Shown: piece after piece, positions 36,128 through 45,160 of the stretch
How positions within the stretch are numbered: the first letter of the stretch is position 1
How the letters are laid out: each line of letters begins with the position of its first letter
Origin: Gordonia amicalis NBRC 100051 = JCM 11271
GTDB lineage: Bacteria > Actinomycetota > Actinomycetes > Mycobacteriales > Mycobacteriaceae
Assembly: GCF_000332995.1 (NCBI RefSeq)
Contig: NZ_BANS01000027.1
Coordinates: 1 to 64,000, forward strand
Length of the DNA stretch: 64,000 nucleotides
Reading direction: 5' to 3'
The notes under the pieces: model-generated
The model's input: only the letters and a program-made list of their open reading frames with translations
Told to the model about the DNA's origin: nothing
Database searches by the model: none
Program-made: the position numbers and the translations under genes

Positions 36128-38395
36128 ATGACGCGCACGGCACCGCGAATCTGTCCGCTCTGCGAGGCGACCTGCGGGTTGACCCTCGTGGTCGATTCCC
36201 ACCACCATCCCGGTGACGGCGGCGAGGAGTTCGTCACCGGTGCCCGCGGAGACGCCGACGACGTGTTCAGCCACGGCTACATCTGTCCGAAGGGGGCGAG
36301 CTTCCCGCAGCTCGACAACGACCCCGACCGCCTCCGGAACCCGCTCGTCAAACGCGATGGACGATTCGTCGAAGTCGGCTGGGACGAGGCGCTCGAGCTC
36401 GCGGTCGAGCGCCTCGGGCGGGTCATCGCCGATCACGGGGGATCGTCGGTCGGCTTCTACCTCGGCAATCCGTCGGCCCACACGATCGCGGGCACGCTGT
36501 ACGCGCCCCTGCTGGTCCGGGCGCTGCGCACCCGCAACGTGTTCAGCGCCGGCACGCTCGACCAGATGCCCAAACAGGCCGCCTCGGGCTACCTCTTCGG
36601 TCACGCCGGGACCTTCGCCGTCCCCGACCTCGACCGCACCGACCATCTGGTGATCATCGGCGCGAATCCCGTTGTCTCCAACGGCAGTATGACCACCGCC
36701 GCGAACTTCCCGGGCAAGCTGGACGCCCTGCGGCACCGCGGGGGTCGTCTCACGGTGATCGACCCGGCGCGGACCCGCACGGCCCGGCTCGCCGACACCC
36801 ATCTGGCACCTCGACCGGGTACCGACGCCGCGCTGCTGGCCGGTGTCGTCACGTGCCTGTTCGACGAGGGACTCGTCGCCGACGACCTCGGCGGCATCGG
36901 GCCCCATGTGCAGGGTGTCGACGAACTGCGCAGGGAGATCGGTGATCTCACACCCGAGCGGGTCGCGCCGTACTGCGACGTGCCGGCGGAGGACATCCGC
37001 GGGCTCGCCCGCGCGATCGCGGCGTCGTCGTCGGCCGCGGTCTACGGGCGCCTGGGTACCACGGCGGTCGAATTCGGCACTCTCGGAAGCTGGCTCATCG
37101 ACGTCGTGAACGTCCTCACCGGCAACCTCGACCGACCGGGCGGTGTTCTGTTCCCGATGGCGCCGACCGCGCCGGCACCCCGTCCGGCACACCCGGGTCG
37201 GGGCTTCCGGACCGGACGCTGGCGCAGCCGGGTGTCGGGACATCCCGAGGTGGCGGGGGAATTGCCCGCGGTCGCGATGGCCGAGGAGTTCGAGATACCC
37301 GGCGAGGGACGGCTACGAGCACTGGTGACGGTGGCGGGCAATCCCGTGCTGTCCGCGCCCGACGGGGGCCGGCTGGCGACCGCACTCGACGCCGCCGACG
37401 TCGTCGTGTGCGTCGACCCGTATCTGAACGAGACCACCCGGCACGCCGACATCATCCTGCCGCCCCCGCGCCCCTCGCAGACGCCGCACTTCGATGCGAT
37501 CCTCAACAACCTGGCCGTGCGGGCCACCGTCCGCTACTCGCTGCCGGTGCTGCCGCTTCCCGACGGGCGGCCCGACGAGATCGAGATCGTCTGCCGTCTG
37601 ATCCTGGGCCTGTCCGGAGTCGGCGTCGACGCCGATCCGGGTCTGGTCGACGAGCAGGTCATCGCCGCCACCCTGGCCAAGGAGGTGACCGATCCGCATT
37701 CGCCGGTCGCCGGTCGCGACGTGGAGTCGCTGGTGGCGATGCTGCCCGACGCCCCGGGCCACCAGCGCCGCCTGGACATGATGCTGCGCATCGGCGCCTA
37801 CGGGGACGGGTTCGGCGCCCGGGAGGGCCTCACGTTCGCCGACGTCCTGGCGGCTCCGCACGGCATCGACCTCGGACCCATGCGGCCGCGTCTGCTCACC
37901 GTGCTCCGCACCGCCTCGGGGAAGGTCGAGTTGGCGCCGGACCCGCTGATCGCCGATCTCGCCCGGCTGCGCGCCGCCGTCGACGCCGAGAACCCGGCGG
38001 ACAGCGACCCTGCGTCGCTCCTCCTCGTCGGACGCCGGCACCTGCGGTCCAACAACAGCTGGATGCACAACCTGCCCGCGCTCACCGGCGGCACCAATCG
38101 GTGCACGCTGCAGATCCACCCGGACGATGCGTCACGGCTGGGCATCGACGGGCTCGCGACGGTCCGCGGAGCAGGCGGATCACTCACCGTCCCGGTCGAG
38201 ATCACCACCGACATCAAACCCGGCGTGGCGTCGATGCCGCACGGCTGGGGGCATGACGATGCCGGGTCCCGTCTCCAGGTGGCAGCCGTGGAGCCCGGCG
38301 TCAACGTGAACAACCTCAACGACGGCACACGACTCGATCCGCTGTCGGGAACCGCCGTCCTCAACGGCCTGCGGGTCGAGATCGGTCCGGCCTGA
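36128..38395 (+). CDS. molybdopterin-dependent oxidoreductase (FdhF/BisC-type)
   Basis: A 755-residue protein. The N-terminal 4Fe-4S motif is C9-x2-C12-x3-C16 ... C53 (CPLCEATC, YICPKG). Mo-bis-MGD domains follow (GTLDQMPKQAASG, VIIGANPVVSNG, VIDPARTRTARLAD, TGNLDRPGG). The C-terminal aspartate-decarboxylase-like barrel contains LRSNNSWMHNLPAL and RCTLQIHPDDA. It catalyses an unknown redox reaction in the cytoplasm; no formate-dehydrogenase beta subunit, FdhD or cofactor gene is adjacent. There is no Tat signal. TAGCCT lies 6 nt before ATG 36128, a leaderless arrangement. I do not see this gene at the matching place in the M. tuberculosis order. Confidence 0.88.
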   Translation: MTRTAPRICPLCEATCGLTLVVDSHHHPGDGGEEFVTGARGDADDVFSHGYICPKGASFPQLDNDPDRLRNPLVKRDGRFVEVGWDEALELAVERLGRVIADHGGSSVGFYLGNPSAHTIAGTLYAPLLVRALRTRNVFSAGTLDQMPKQAASGYLFGHAGTFAVPDLDRTDHLVIIGANPVVSNGSMTTAANFPGKLDALRHRGGRLTVIDPARTRTARLADTHLAPRPGTDAALLAGVVTCLFDEGLVADDLGGIGPHVQGVDELRREIGDLTPERVAPYCDVPAEDIRGLARAIAASSSAAVYGRLGTTAVEFGTLGSWLIDVVNVLTGNLDRPGGVLFPMAPTAPAPRPAHPGRGFRTGRWRSRVSGHPEVAGELPAVAMAEEFEIPGEGRLRALVTVAGNPVLSAPDGGRLATALDAADVVVCVDPYLNETTRHADIILPPPRPSQTPHFDAILNNLAVRATVRYSLPVLPLPDGRPDEIEIVCRLILGLSGVGVDADPGLVDEQVIAATLAKEVTDPHSPVAGRDVESLVAMLPDAPGHQRRLDMMLRIGAYGDGFGAREGLTFADVLAAPHGIDLGPMRPRLLTVLRTASGKVELAPDPLIADLARLRAAVDAENPADSDPASLLLVGRRHLRSNNSWMHNLPALTGGTNRCTLQIHPDDASRLGIDGLATVRGAGGSLTVPVEITTDIKPGVASMPHGWGHDDAGSRLQVAAVEPGVNVNNLNDGTRLDPLSGTAVLNGLRVEIGPA

Positions 38396-38504
38396 GCCGG
38401 CGGCGTCCGGCCGCCCATCGGCGAGCGCCGCGGGACGGCGTGCGTAGGGTTGAATCCGCGGCGCCCGGCGGCGTCGTACCAGGAGATCTCGGACCGAACA
38501 GGGG

Positions 38505-38984
38505 ATGACGCACGTGCTCAACGAGGACTCGGGAACCGCGACGGCCGACGGCTACGTGGTGAAGGTCCCGGTGCGATGGTCGGACATGGACGTCTACCAG
38601 CACATCAACCATGCCCGGATGGTCACGCTGCTCGAGGAGGCGCGCATCCCGTGGCTGTTCCTCGACGGCCGCCCCACCGCGTCACTGCGTGACGGCTGCC
38701 TCGTGGCCGACCTGCACGTGAGGTATCAGGCACAGTTGCGGCACTCCGAGGGGCCGATCGAGGTCACCATGTACGTCCAGCGCCTGCGCGCCGTCGACTT
38801 CACCGTCGGTTATGAGGTCCGTCCCGCCGGTGCCGACCCCGAATCGAAACCGGCAGTCGTCGCCAGTACCCAACTCGTCGCGTTCGACGTCGGCGCGCAG
38901 CGCGTCGCACGGCTCACCCCGGAGCAGAAGGACTATCTAGACCGGTTCCGGCGCGCCGACGACACGTCAGCGACGCCGCGCTGA
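38505..38984 (+). CDS. acyl-CoA thioesterase (4HBT hotdog fold)
   Basis: A 159-residue hotdog-fold enzyme. VPVRWSDMDVYQHINHARMV holds the 4HBT catalytic Asp and the H-x-N-H motif, and VADLHVRYQAQLRHSEG the second strand region. It hydrolyses acyl-CoA; chain length is unknown. Equivalent to Rv2475c in position. Its TGA overlaps the ATG of the next gene (TGATG), so the two are co-translated. AGGGG precedes ATG 38505. Confidence 0.9.
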   Translation: MTHVLNEDSGTATADGYVVKVPVRWSDMDVYQHINHARMVTLLEEARIPWLFLDGRPTASLRDGCLVADLHVRYQAQLRHSEGPIEVTMYVQRLRAVDFTVGYEVRPAGADPESKPAVVASTQLVAFDVGAQRVARLTPEQKDYLDRFRRADDTSATPR

Positions 38985-39670
38985 TGGAACGTTTCATCCA
39001 GATCGCGGAATCGGATCGGTCCAACGCATCGGCGTTCCTCGCGCATGCCCGAAGGCTCGACGACGCCGCCGTGGTGCGGGTCGTGGCGCGCTCCGACGGC
39101 CTGGTCGGCCTGTGGACCCACACGGGGTTCGAGGTACTCGCGACCCGCGCGGTCTCGGGACGCGTGGCGCCGGCCGACATCGTCTGCGACGCCGCGTCGT
39201 TGCACTCGGCGCTCGTCGCCGCACCCGCGGGCGCGCAGATCGATCCCGGGTTCTCCCTCGACAGTGCCTGGCGCGGTGCACTTCCCGTATCCGCCGGCTA
39301 CCGGCACGTCGACGACGTGCCCGCGCGCAGCATCGTCGGTCTGGCACGTGACGGTGCCCGCGTGGCGCGCGACGAGGGCAGCGCTCATGGACCCGCCACG
39401 GGATTGCTCGACCAGGACGTGCTCGAGGTCTCGACCGAGGACGGCGCGTTACACGCGGCGGTCACCATGCGGTCGCTCTTCGCCCTGACCGGGATGGGGT
39501 TCATCCGTGACCGCGATGGGCGCGCGGTCACCGAGACCTCGCCCGTCGAGGACATCGATGCTGCTGAGCCGGTCCGGATCCGATTGTCGGCGGCGTGGAT
39601 CCGGATAGACGCCCGGTACGGCTCGGTGTACCAGCGTCGTCATCGCGACCTGTCGGTCACGGTTCTCTGA
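38984..39670 (+). CDS. conserved hypothetical protein (Rv2474c-like position)
   Basis: A 228-residue protein without a signal peptide or membrane segment. It is a mixed alpha/beta sequence with a repeated Asp/Arg/Val-rich pattern and no catalytic motif I recognise. It is translationally coupled to the thioesterase gene (TGATG at 38982-38986) and convergent with aglA (7-nt gap). By position it corresponds to Rv2474c, next to the Rv2475c thioesterase, which suggests a joint function. Confidence 0.75.
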   Translation: MERFIQIAESDRSNASAFLAHARRLDDAAVVRVVARSDGLVGLWTHTGFEVLATRAVSGRVAPADIVCDAASLHSALVAAPAGAQIDPGFSLDSAWRGALPVSAGYRHVDDVPARSIVGLARDGARVARDEGSAHGPATGLLDQDVLEVSTEDGALHAAVTMRSLFALTGMGFIRDRDGRAVTETSPVEDIDAAEPVRIRLSAAWIRIDARYGSVYQRRHRDLSVTVL

Positions 39671-39677
39671 CCGGTCC

Positions 39678-41642
39678 TCAGACCAGCCAGGCGGCGGCGT
39701 CGGGTGCCAGCATGCCGTCCACCAGCGGCGAACTGATCAGCAGCAGTTCACCCGGTGGCAGCGGCACCGGCACCTCGCCCGCGTTCAAGGCGCAGATCAG
39801 GAATCCCTCGGACCGCCGGAATGCCAGGCAACCCTCCGGGGCCTCGTACCATTCGATCGATTCGCCGGCGAATTCCGCTCGATCGTAACGCAATTCGATG
39901 GCTGCCCGGTACAGCGACAGCATCGAGCCGACATCCTCGAGCTGTGCCTCGGCGGTCAGCGACTGCCACGACTCCGGCATCGGCAGCCAGGTGTCGGCCG
40001 ACGAGCTGAAGCCGAACGGTGGCTCGGTGCCCTGCCACGGCAACGGGACACGGCATCCGTCGCGGCCGCGTTCGGTGTGACCCGACCGCTCCCACACCGG
40101 ATCCTGGAGGACCTCCTCGGGTAGGTCGTCGACGTTGGGGAGACCGAGTTCGGAGCCGTTGTAGAGGAAGATCGTTCCTGGCAGGGCCATCTCGACGACG
40201 AGCATCGCCCGCGCACGACGCGTCCCGCGTGCGAGGTCGGGTTCACCGGTCTCCGGGTCGACGGGGGCGTAGCGCGTCACCTCTCGTTCCACGTCGTGGT
40301 TGGACAGCGTCCACGTCGGGGTGCCGGACACCGAGAGGACGGCGTCGAGCGAGTTCTCGATGGCCTCGCGGATGGCGCCGGACTCGAAGGGCGCCTTGGC
40401 GAGTCGGAAGTTGAAACCGAGATGCAGTTCGTCGGGACGGAGGTACTCCGCGAATCGTTCGTTGTCGTTGACCCAGATCTCGCCGACGTTCGCGGCACCC
40501 GGGTACTCGTCGAGCACCTTTCGGATCTTGCGGTGGATGTCGTGTACCGCATAGTTGTTGAACCGCGGATCGTCGTCGTCGTTGGTGAGCAGAGCGGTGG
40601 TGGTGAGATCCATGTCGGGCAGATCCGCGGGCTTTGCCATCCCGTGCGCCACGTCGATCCGGAAGCCGTCGACGCCGCGATCCAGCCAGAACCGCAGCGT
40701 CTTCTCGAGATCCTCGAAGACCTCGGGATTCTCCCAGTTCAGGTCGGGCTGTTCGGCGGCGAAGATGTGGAGGTACCACTGTCCGGGGCTGCCGTCGGCC
40801 TCGGTGATCCGGGTCCATGCCGGCCCGCCGAAGATGCTGTGCCAGTTGTTCGGTGGCTCATCGCCGTTCTCTCCGCGACCGTCCCGGAAGATGTAGCGGG
40901 CGCGCTCCGGACTGCCCGGACCGGCGGCCAGTGCTGCGCGGAACCACTCGTGCTGATCGCTGGTGTGGTTCGGGACGAGGTCCATGGTGACTCGGATGTC
41001 GCGCTCGTGGGCCTCGGCGATGAGCGAGTCGAACGTCGCGAGATCGCCGAAGAGCGGGTCGATGTCGCGCGGATCGGCGACGTCGTACCCGTGGTCGGCC
41101 ATCGGCGAGGTCATGATGGGACTCAGCCAGATCGCGTCGATGCCCAGCAGCTCGAGATATCCGAGTTTGCCGATGACACCGGCCAGATCGCCCACGCCGT
41201 CGCCGTTCGCGTCGCAGAACGACCGCGGGTAGATCTGGTAGAAGACCGCGGACTTCCACCAGGTGGTGTCGGTCGGATCCAGCTGCGGCACGATCGCCGG
41301 CGCCAAGTCCTCTTGTGGGTCCGCGGATTCCGCGGGCTCGGTCTCGAACGGTCCGGCTGCCGCGTCGGTTTCGGCGTCGGGATCGAGTTCGGCGTCGGCC
41401 TCGGCCTCGATGGCCTCCTCGTCGAGGGCCTCGGGATCGGTCGTCGCGGGATCGATCACCTCGACACCGGCCACGGCATCCGGTGCGTCTCCGGCGATCT
41501 CGGGGGTGTCGTCCGACGAGTCACTCACGTTGCCCTCGGTACCCGAGGTCTCCGGTACGACGGTGTGTGCGCCGTCGGGCTGACCCCCGTCAGATGGCTC
41601 GGCGGGGACAACATCTGGTGTCTCATCGCTCACCGTGGTCAT
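39678..41642 (-). CDS. aglA: GH13 alpha-glucosidase/trehalose-type amylase with acidic N-terminal extension
   Basis: A 654-residue enzyme. The GH13 barrel begins near residue 128 (WWKSAVFYQIYPRSF). Catalytic regions are DGFRIDVAHGM (nucleophile Asp), VGEIWV (acid/base Glu) and LSNHDVER (transition-state Asp), and MDLVPNHTS is conserved region I. It is the equivalent of Rv2471 (AglA), cleaving alpha-glucosides such as maltose or isomaltose in the cytoplasm. Residues 1-120 form an added segment with, by my count, 35 Asp/Glu and no Lys or Arg, probably disordered. The start is the ATG at 41642. Convergent with the Rv2474c-like gene. Confidence 0.88.
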   Translation of the reverse strand: MTTVSDETPDVVPAEPSDGGQPDGAHTVVPETSGTEGNVSDSSDDTPEIAGDAPDAVAGVEVIDPATTDPEALDEEAIEAEADAELDPDAETDAAAGPFETEPAESADPQEDLAPAIVPQLDPTDTTWWKSAVFYQIYPRSFCDANGDGVGDLAGVIGKLGYLELLGIDAIWLSPIMTSPMADHGYDVADPRDIDPLFGDLATFDSLIAEAHERDIRVTMDLVPNHTSDQHEWFRAALAAGPGSPERARYIFRDGRGENGDEPPNNWHSIFGGPAWTRITEADGSPGQWYLHIFAAEQPDLNWENPEVFEDLEKTLRFWLDRGVDGFRIDVAHGMAKPADLPDMDLTTTALLTNDDDDPRFNNYAVHDIHRKIRKVLDEYPGAANVGEIWVNDNERFAEYLRPDELHLGFNFRLAKAPFESGAIREAIENSLDAVLSVSGTPTWTLSNHDVEREVTRYAPVDPETGEPDLARGTRRARAMLVVEMALPGTIFLYNGSELGLPNVDDLPEEVLQDPVWERSGHTERGRDGCRVPLPWQGTEPPFGFSSSADTWLPMPESWQSLTAEAQLEDVGSMLSLYRAAIELRYDRAEFAGESIEWYEAPEGCLAFRRSEGFLICALNAGEVPVPLPPGELLLISSPLVDGMLAPDAAAWLV

Positions 41643-41743
41643 TCTGCCTTACCTGAGTTTTCGGCGAGAAATCCAGGTCAATCGGCGCGTCGTCGGCGTG
41701 TCGAGAGTACGGGTGGCGAACGGCAGAAGGTTTCTGCGAGACC

Positions 41744-42172
41744 TCAGATCGGCGAGTTCATCATCGACTGGGCGGCCATCTCCATGTAGTCGACGAGCGC
41801 CTGCCGATGCGGCGGGTCGAGGGTCTCGTCGTCGATGGCGGCGATCGCGGTGTGCATGCACCGCAGCCAGGCGTCGCGCTCGATCGGGCCGACGCGATAA
41901 GGGTTGTGGCGCATGCGCAGCCTCGGATGGCCGCGTTCGTCGGAGTAGGTCCGGGGGCCGCCCCAGTACTGCTCGAGGAACATCCGGAGCCGTCGCTCGG
42001 CGGGTCCGAGGTCCTCTTCGGGGTACAGCGGGCGCAACACCTCGTCCTTCGCCACCTCGGTGTAGAAGACCTCGGTGAGCCGTCGGAACGTCTCCGAGCC
42101 GCCGATCTCCTCGTAGAAGCTGCGCGGGGACGGGTCGGGGGAGTTGCCGGATTCGCCAGTCACAGCCGCCAT
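41744..42172 (-). CDS. glbO: truncated haemoglobin, group II
   Basis: A 142-residue trHbO. The body reads [55 protein letters not shown] and [15 protein letters not shown], with the GlbO-specific Tyr/Trp residues and proximal His. It binds O2 and may detoxify NO or peroxide. It matches Rv2470 (128 residues) but has about 14 extra N-terminal residues from ATG 42172; a GTG three codons later is another start. Confidence 0.92.
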   Translation of the reverse strand: MAAVTGESGNSPDPSPRSFYEEIGGSETFRRLTEVFYTEVAKDEVLRPLYPEEDLGPAERRLRMFLEQYWGGPRTYSDERGHPRLRMRHNPYRVGPIERDAWLRCMHTAIAAIDDETLDPPHRQALVDYMEMAAQSMMNSPI

Positions 42173-42322
42173 TGTCCCCACGACCGCGGAGTGCCTCAAC
42201 GTGACGCGCTGCCGGCCTGGTCCCCGGCGGGCCGTCTTGCGTCGGATTTTCCCTGCACGACGTCGGCGTCCGTGGTGAACTGTGCAGGTCAACCTGTTCA
42301 CGCGGGCCTGGCGGGAGGTCGA

Positions 42323-42922
42323 ATGACGCACAGGTCACATTCCACGACGACCGAGGTGACGAGGCTCCACGGCGGACCGGCCTCGCAGGCGGCCGGGTCA
42401 CGAACGTGGACACGCCGCCGGGTGCTGCTGCTCAACGCCACGTACGAGCCGCTCAGCGCGGTCACCGTCCGCCGCGCCGTCGTCCTGATCCTGCGTGGAC
42501 GTGCCGACACGGTCCACGCCGACGAGTCCGGGGGAGCGTTCCACTCGCCCGCGACGGCGGTGCCGGTGCCGACGGTGATCCGGCTGCGGACCTATGTGCG
42601 GGTCCCGTACCGCGCGACGGTGCCGTTGACCCGCTCCGCGCTGATGCACCGTGACCGGTTCCGCTGCGGATACTGCGGCAGACCCGCGACCACCATCGAT
42701 CACGTCGTCCCACGTAGCCGGGGCGGCGCGCACAACTGGGAGAACTGCGTCGCCTGCTGTGCGTCGTGCAATCACCTCAAGGCGGACCGGTTGCTCGGCG
42801 AACTGGGCTGGTCGTTGCGGACGCGGCCGATCGCCCCGAGAGGCCGGCACTGGGGCCTCATCGCCGCGGTCAAGGACATCCATCCGGCGTGGATGCAGTA
42901 CATCGACGCGGGTGCCGCGTGA
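42323..42922 (+). CDS. HNH endonuclease
   Basis: A 199-residue protein. The N-terminal part ([22 protein letters not shown]) is typical of the short actinobacterial HNH family (Rv2469c). The HNH site is [23 protein letters not shown] (Cys-x2-Cys, Asp-His), [15 protein letters not shown] (Asn and the second zinc Cys pair). GGGAGG lies 4 nt before ATG 42323. DNA-cleaving activity is likely; the biological role is unknown. Confidence 0.88.
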   Translation: MTHRSHSTTTEVTRLHGGPASQAAGSRTWTRRRVLLLNATYEPLSAVTVRRAVVLILRGRADTVHADESGGAFHSPATAVPVPTVIRLRTYVRVPYRATVPLTRSALMHRDRFRCGYCGRPATTIDHVVPRSRGGAHNWENCVACCASCNHLKADRLLGELGWSLRTRPIAPRGRHWGLIAAVKDIHPAWMQYIDAGAA

Positions 42923-43085
42923 TGCGGGGGGAAGCCACTCGAAACGCCGGCCGGAATGTCGCCGGGAAGTGTCTACGACGCGCTGTAGGGGCCCCTGCAC
43001 CGGTCGGTCTGATGTGGGCTAGATTGATCACCGATGACCTGTGCCGACAACCGGCCGGGTCCGGCGCGACCATCGAAAGGGTGAC

Positions 43086-43334
43086 ATGGACAGCCTGATC
43101 GTCCCCATCGGAGTGCCAGTCACGATCGTGACGGTGCTCTTCGTCGTGCTCTGCGTTGTCGCGATGGTGTTCTCCGGCGGGGTCAAGTACCCGAAGGTCA
43201 AGGAGTACACCCTCGATCAGCAATGGGAGCATGCACCGCTTCTCTTCAGTGCCACCGACATCGAACCGATGGCACTTCCGCGGCACGCGGAACCCGGCGA
43301 CGTTGATGGGAGCTCGGCAAGTGGCAAGTGGTGA
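43086..43334 (+). CDS. small single-pass membrane protein upstream of the DUF5130 gene
   Basis: An 82-residue protein. One membrane helix (about 7-32, VPIGVPVTIVTVLFVVLCVV) is followed by a cytoplasmic or extracytoplasmic tail with YPKVKEYTLDQQWEHAPLLF, a motif conserved in small actinobacterial proteins of unknown function. AAAGGG precedes ATG 43086. Its 3' end overlaps the DUF5130 gene by 14 nt, so the two form an operon. Confidence 0.75.
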   Translation: MDSLIVPIGVPVTIVTVLFVVLCVVAMVFSGGVKYPKVKEYTLDQQWEHAPLLFSATDIEPMALPRHAEPGDVDGSSASGKW

Positions 43335-43815
43335 GGTTTCGCACGCGAAAGTGAGTGCAGAGGTCGCGGCCCGGTCGGCGGCGGAACTTCCGCTGGGCGC
43401 CGTGGTCACCAACAGCGGACGCATCTCGGCGGCCCGCTACCCGGGTGATGCGCCGTCGACGCCGCCCTTCAGCAAGAAGGACCTGATCGCTCTCGACGAC
43501 ACCCTGAAGGCCGCGAGCGAGAAGGCCCTCGTGCGTTTCTCGGTCTACGTCGGGGACCTCGACGGTGACCTCGACGCGAGTGCCCGGGCCATCCTTGCAA
43601 AGTCGCCCGAACCCGCGCACGGAACGCTCATCGCGGTGTCGCCGAACACGCGCGACGTCGTCATCGTCTCGGGTCGCGAGGTGTCGAGCCGCGTCAACGA
43701 CCGCGTCGCCGCACTCGGTGTGACCGCTGCGGTCACCGGCTTCCGTCAGGGCAACCTGATCGACGGCCTGATCGCGTCGCTGCGTGTGATGGCGACCGCC
43801 GCCGCAGCCGGCTGA
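43321..43815 (+). CDS. DUF5130 domain-containing protein
   Basis: A 164-residue protein equivalent to Rv2468c. The segments SGRISAARYPGDAPS, FSKKDLIALDDTLKAASEKA, VRFSVYVGDL and FRQGNLIDGLIASLRVM define the DUF5130 domain, which resembles the TPM/TLP18.3-like fold. GTG 43321 gives the family N-terminus (MASGEV). The frame is open to ATG 43306. It overlaps the small membrane protein gene and is followed by a 19-bp-stem terminator. Confidence 0.8.
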   Translation: MASGEVSHAKVSAEVAARSAAELPLGAVVTNSGRISAARYPGDAPSTPPFSKKDLIALDDTLKAASEKALVRFSVYVGDLDGDLDASARAILAKSPEPAHGTLIAVSPNTRDVVIVSGREVSSRVNDRVAALGVTAAVTGFRQGNLIDGLIASLRVMATAAAAG

Positions 43816-43831
43816 TCCGGCCACCGGAACC

Positions 43832-43874
43832 ACGCACGAGGCCGCCCCACTTCCGGTGGGGCGGCCTCGTGCGT
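43832..43874. terminator. bidirectional hairpin terminator
   Basis: Two perfect 19-bp arms (43832-43850/43856-43874) around TTCCG, between the convergent DUF5130 and desaturase genes. Confidence 0.85.
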
Positions 43875-43913
43875 CTGTCTGTGCGGACGCGTCGGTGACG
43901 CGTTCGGTGCGGG

Positions 43914-44978
43914 TCAGCGGTACATACGGACCAGCGGGCAGGTGAAGGGGTCACGGTCGCTGAGCCCGACCTGGTTGAGGTAACGGATCACGATCCCGTA
44001 GGACGCGATCAGTGAGGTCTCGGTGTACTGGACGCCGTGACGCTCGCAGTGGGCACGAACGAGCGGTTGCACCTTGATGAGGTTGGGTCGAGGCATGCTG
44101 GGGAACAGATGGTGTTCGATCTGGTAGTTCAATCCGCCCATCATGAAGTCGGTGAACCGTCCTCCCCGGATGTTGCGCGACATCAGGACCTGCCGGCGTA
44201 GGAAGTCGACGCGCATGTCCTTGGGCACCAGCGGCATGCCCTTGTGGTTCGGGGCGAACGACCCGCCGAGCAGGAGTCCGAACACCGCGAGCTGTACCGC
44301 GATGAAGGCGATGGCCTGCGCCGGGGTCATCACGATGAACGGGACCGCGACACCGAGGGCGAGCCGGAGCACGATCAGCGAGATCTCGACGGCACGGTGG
44401 GGAACGGCGTTTCGTGCGGCGAGACCCTGAAGACTCGCAACGTGGAGCGCGGCCCCTTCGAGCGTCAGCAGCGGGACGAAGAACCAACCCTGCCGGCGGG
44501 TGAACCAGCCGTACAGACCCGACCGCTGCCCGGCGATCTCCGGCACGAAGGCGATGGGGCCGTCGGCGATGTCGGGGTCGACGCCCACCTGGTTCGGGGC
44601 CTTGTGATGGCGGTTGTGTTTGTTCTTCCACCAGTGGAACGACAATCCGGCTCCGGCGGCGGCGAGGACCCGTGCGCTCCACTCGTTGGCACCGGCCGAG
44701 GCGAACATCTGACGGTGGGCGCCGTCGTGGCCGAGGAAGCCGAACTGGGTGCTCACCACGGCGAGCACGGCGGCGGGTACGAGCTGCCACCACGTGTCGC
44801 CGAGTGCGACCACCACGGCCCACACGCCGATGAAGGCGGCGACGGTCAACGCCATCCGGGTGATGTAGAAACCGCGGCGACGGTCCAGTAGCCCCGATGC
44901 GCGGACCTCCGCCGCCAGTTCTGTGTAGGAACTGACGAACTTCGTGTCGCGGGCAGGTGACACCGATGAAAGGGACAA
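43914..44978 (-). CDS. membrane fatty-acid (acyl-CoA/acyl-lipid) desaturase
   Basis: A 354-residue di-iron membrane desaturase with three His boxes: HDGAH, KHNRHH and QIEHH. The Q-x-x-HH form of the third box is typical of front-end and linoleoyl-CoA-type desaturases. Four or so membrane helices lie between the boxes. It introduces a double bond into a fatty acyl chain at the cytoplasmic membrane with an external electron donor. The start codon is TTG 44978 (AGAGG nine bases upstream) or GTG 44963. An inverted repeat just upstream may be an operator. Confidence 0.85.
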   Translation of the reverse strand: MSLSSVSPARDTKFVSSYTELAAEVRASGLLDRRRGFYITRMALTVAAFIGVWAVVVALGDTWWQLVPAAVLAVVSTQFGFLGHDGAHRQMFASAGANEWSARVLAAAGAGLSFHWWKNKHNRHHKAPNQVGVDPDIADGPIAFVPEIAGQRSGLYGWFTRRQGWFFVPLLTLEGAALHVASLQGLAARNAVPHRAVEISLIVLRLALGVAVPFIVMTPAQAIAFIAVQLAVFGLLLGGSFAPNHKGMPLVPKDMRVDFLRRQVLMSRNIRGGRFTDFMMGGLNYQIEHHLFPSMPRPNLIKVQPLVRAHCERHGVQYTETSLIASYGIVIRYLNQVGLSDRDPFTCPLVRMYR

Positions 44979-44982
44979 GAGT

Positions 44983-45018
44983 GCGTACCTCTGGCCTTCT
45001 GATTGTTGCCAGGTACGC
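44983..45018 (-). promoter_or_regulatory. inverted repeat upstream of the desaturase gene
   Basis: GCGTACCT (44983-44990) and AGGTACGC (45011-45018) are perfect 8-bp arms with a 20-nt spacer, directly before the desaturase start. It could be a lipid-responsive operator or a hairpin in the leader that masks the ribosome binding site. No dedicated regulator is adjacent. Confidence 0.35.
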
Positions 45019-45123
45019 CGGAGAGATCAGCTTTCGGAACTGAGGCGCGTCACGAGAGACATGAACCGGAATTGCGATGCATCAAGGGGCGAGTCCCATC
45101 ATGCCATGCTTCCGGGCGAGAAG

Positions 45124-45154
45124 TCCGGCCCGCGCCGATCGCGCGCGGGCCGGA
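45124..45154 (-). terminator. hairpin terminator of dctA
   Basis: TCCGGCCCGCGC (45124-45135) pairs with GCGCGGGCCGGA (45143-45154) across seven bases, 7 nt downstream of the dctA stop. Confidence 0.7.
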
Positions 45155-45160
45155 ATCGGC

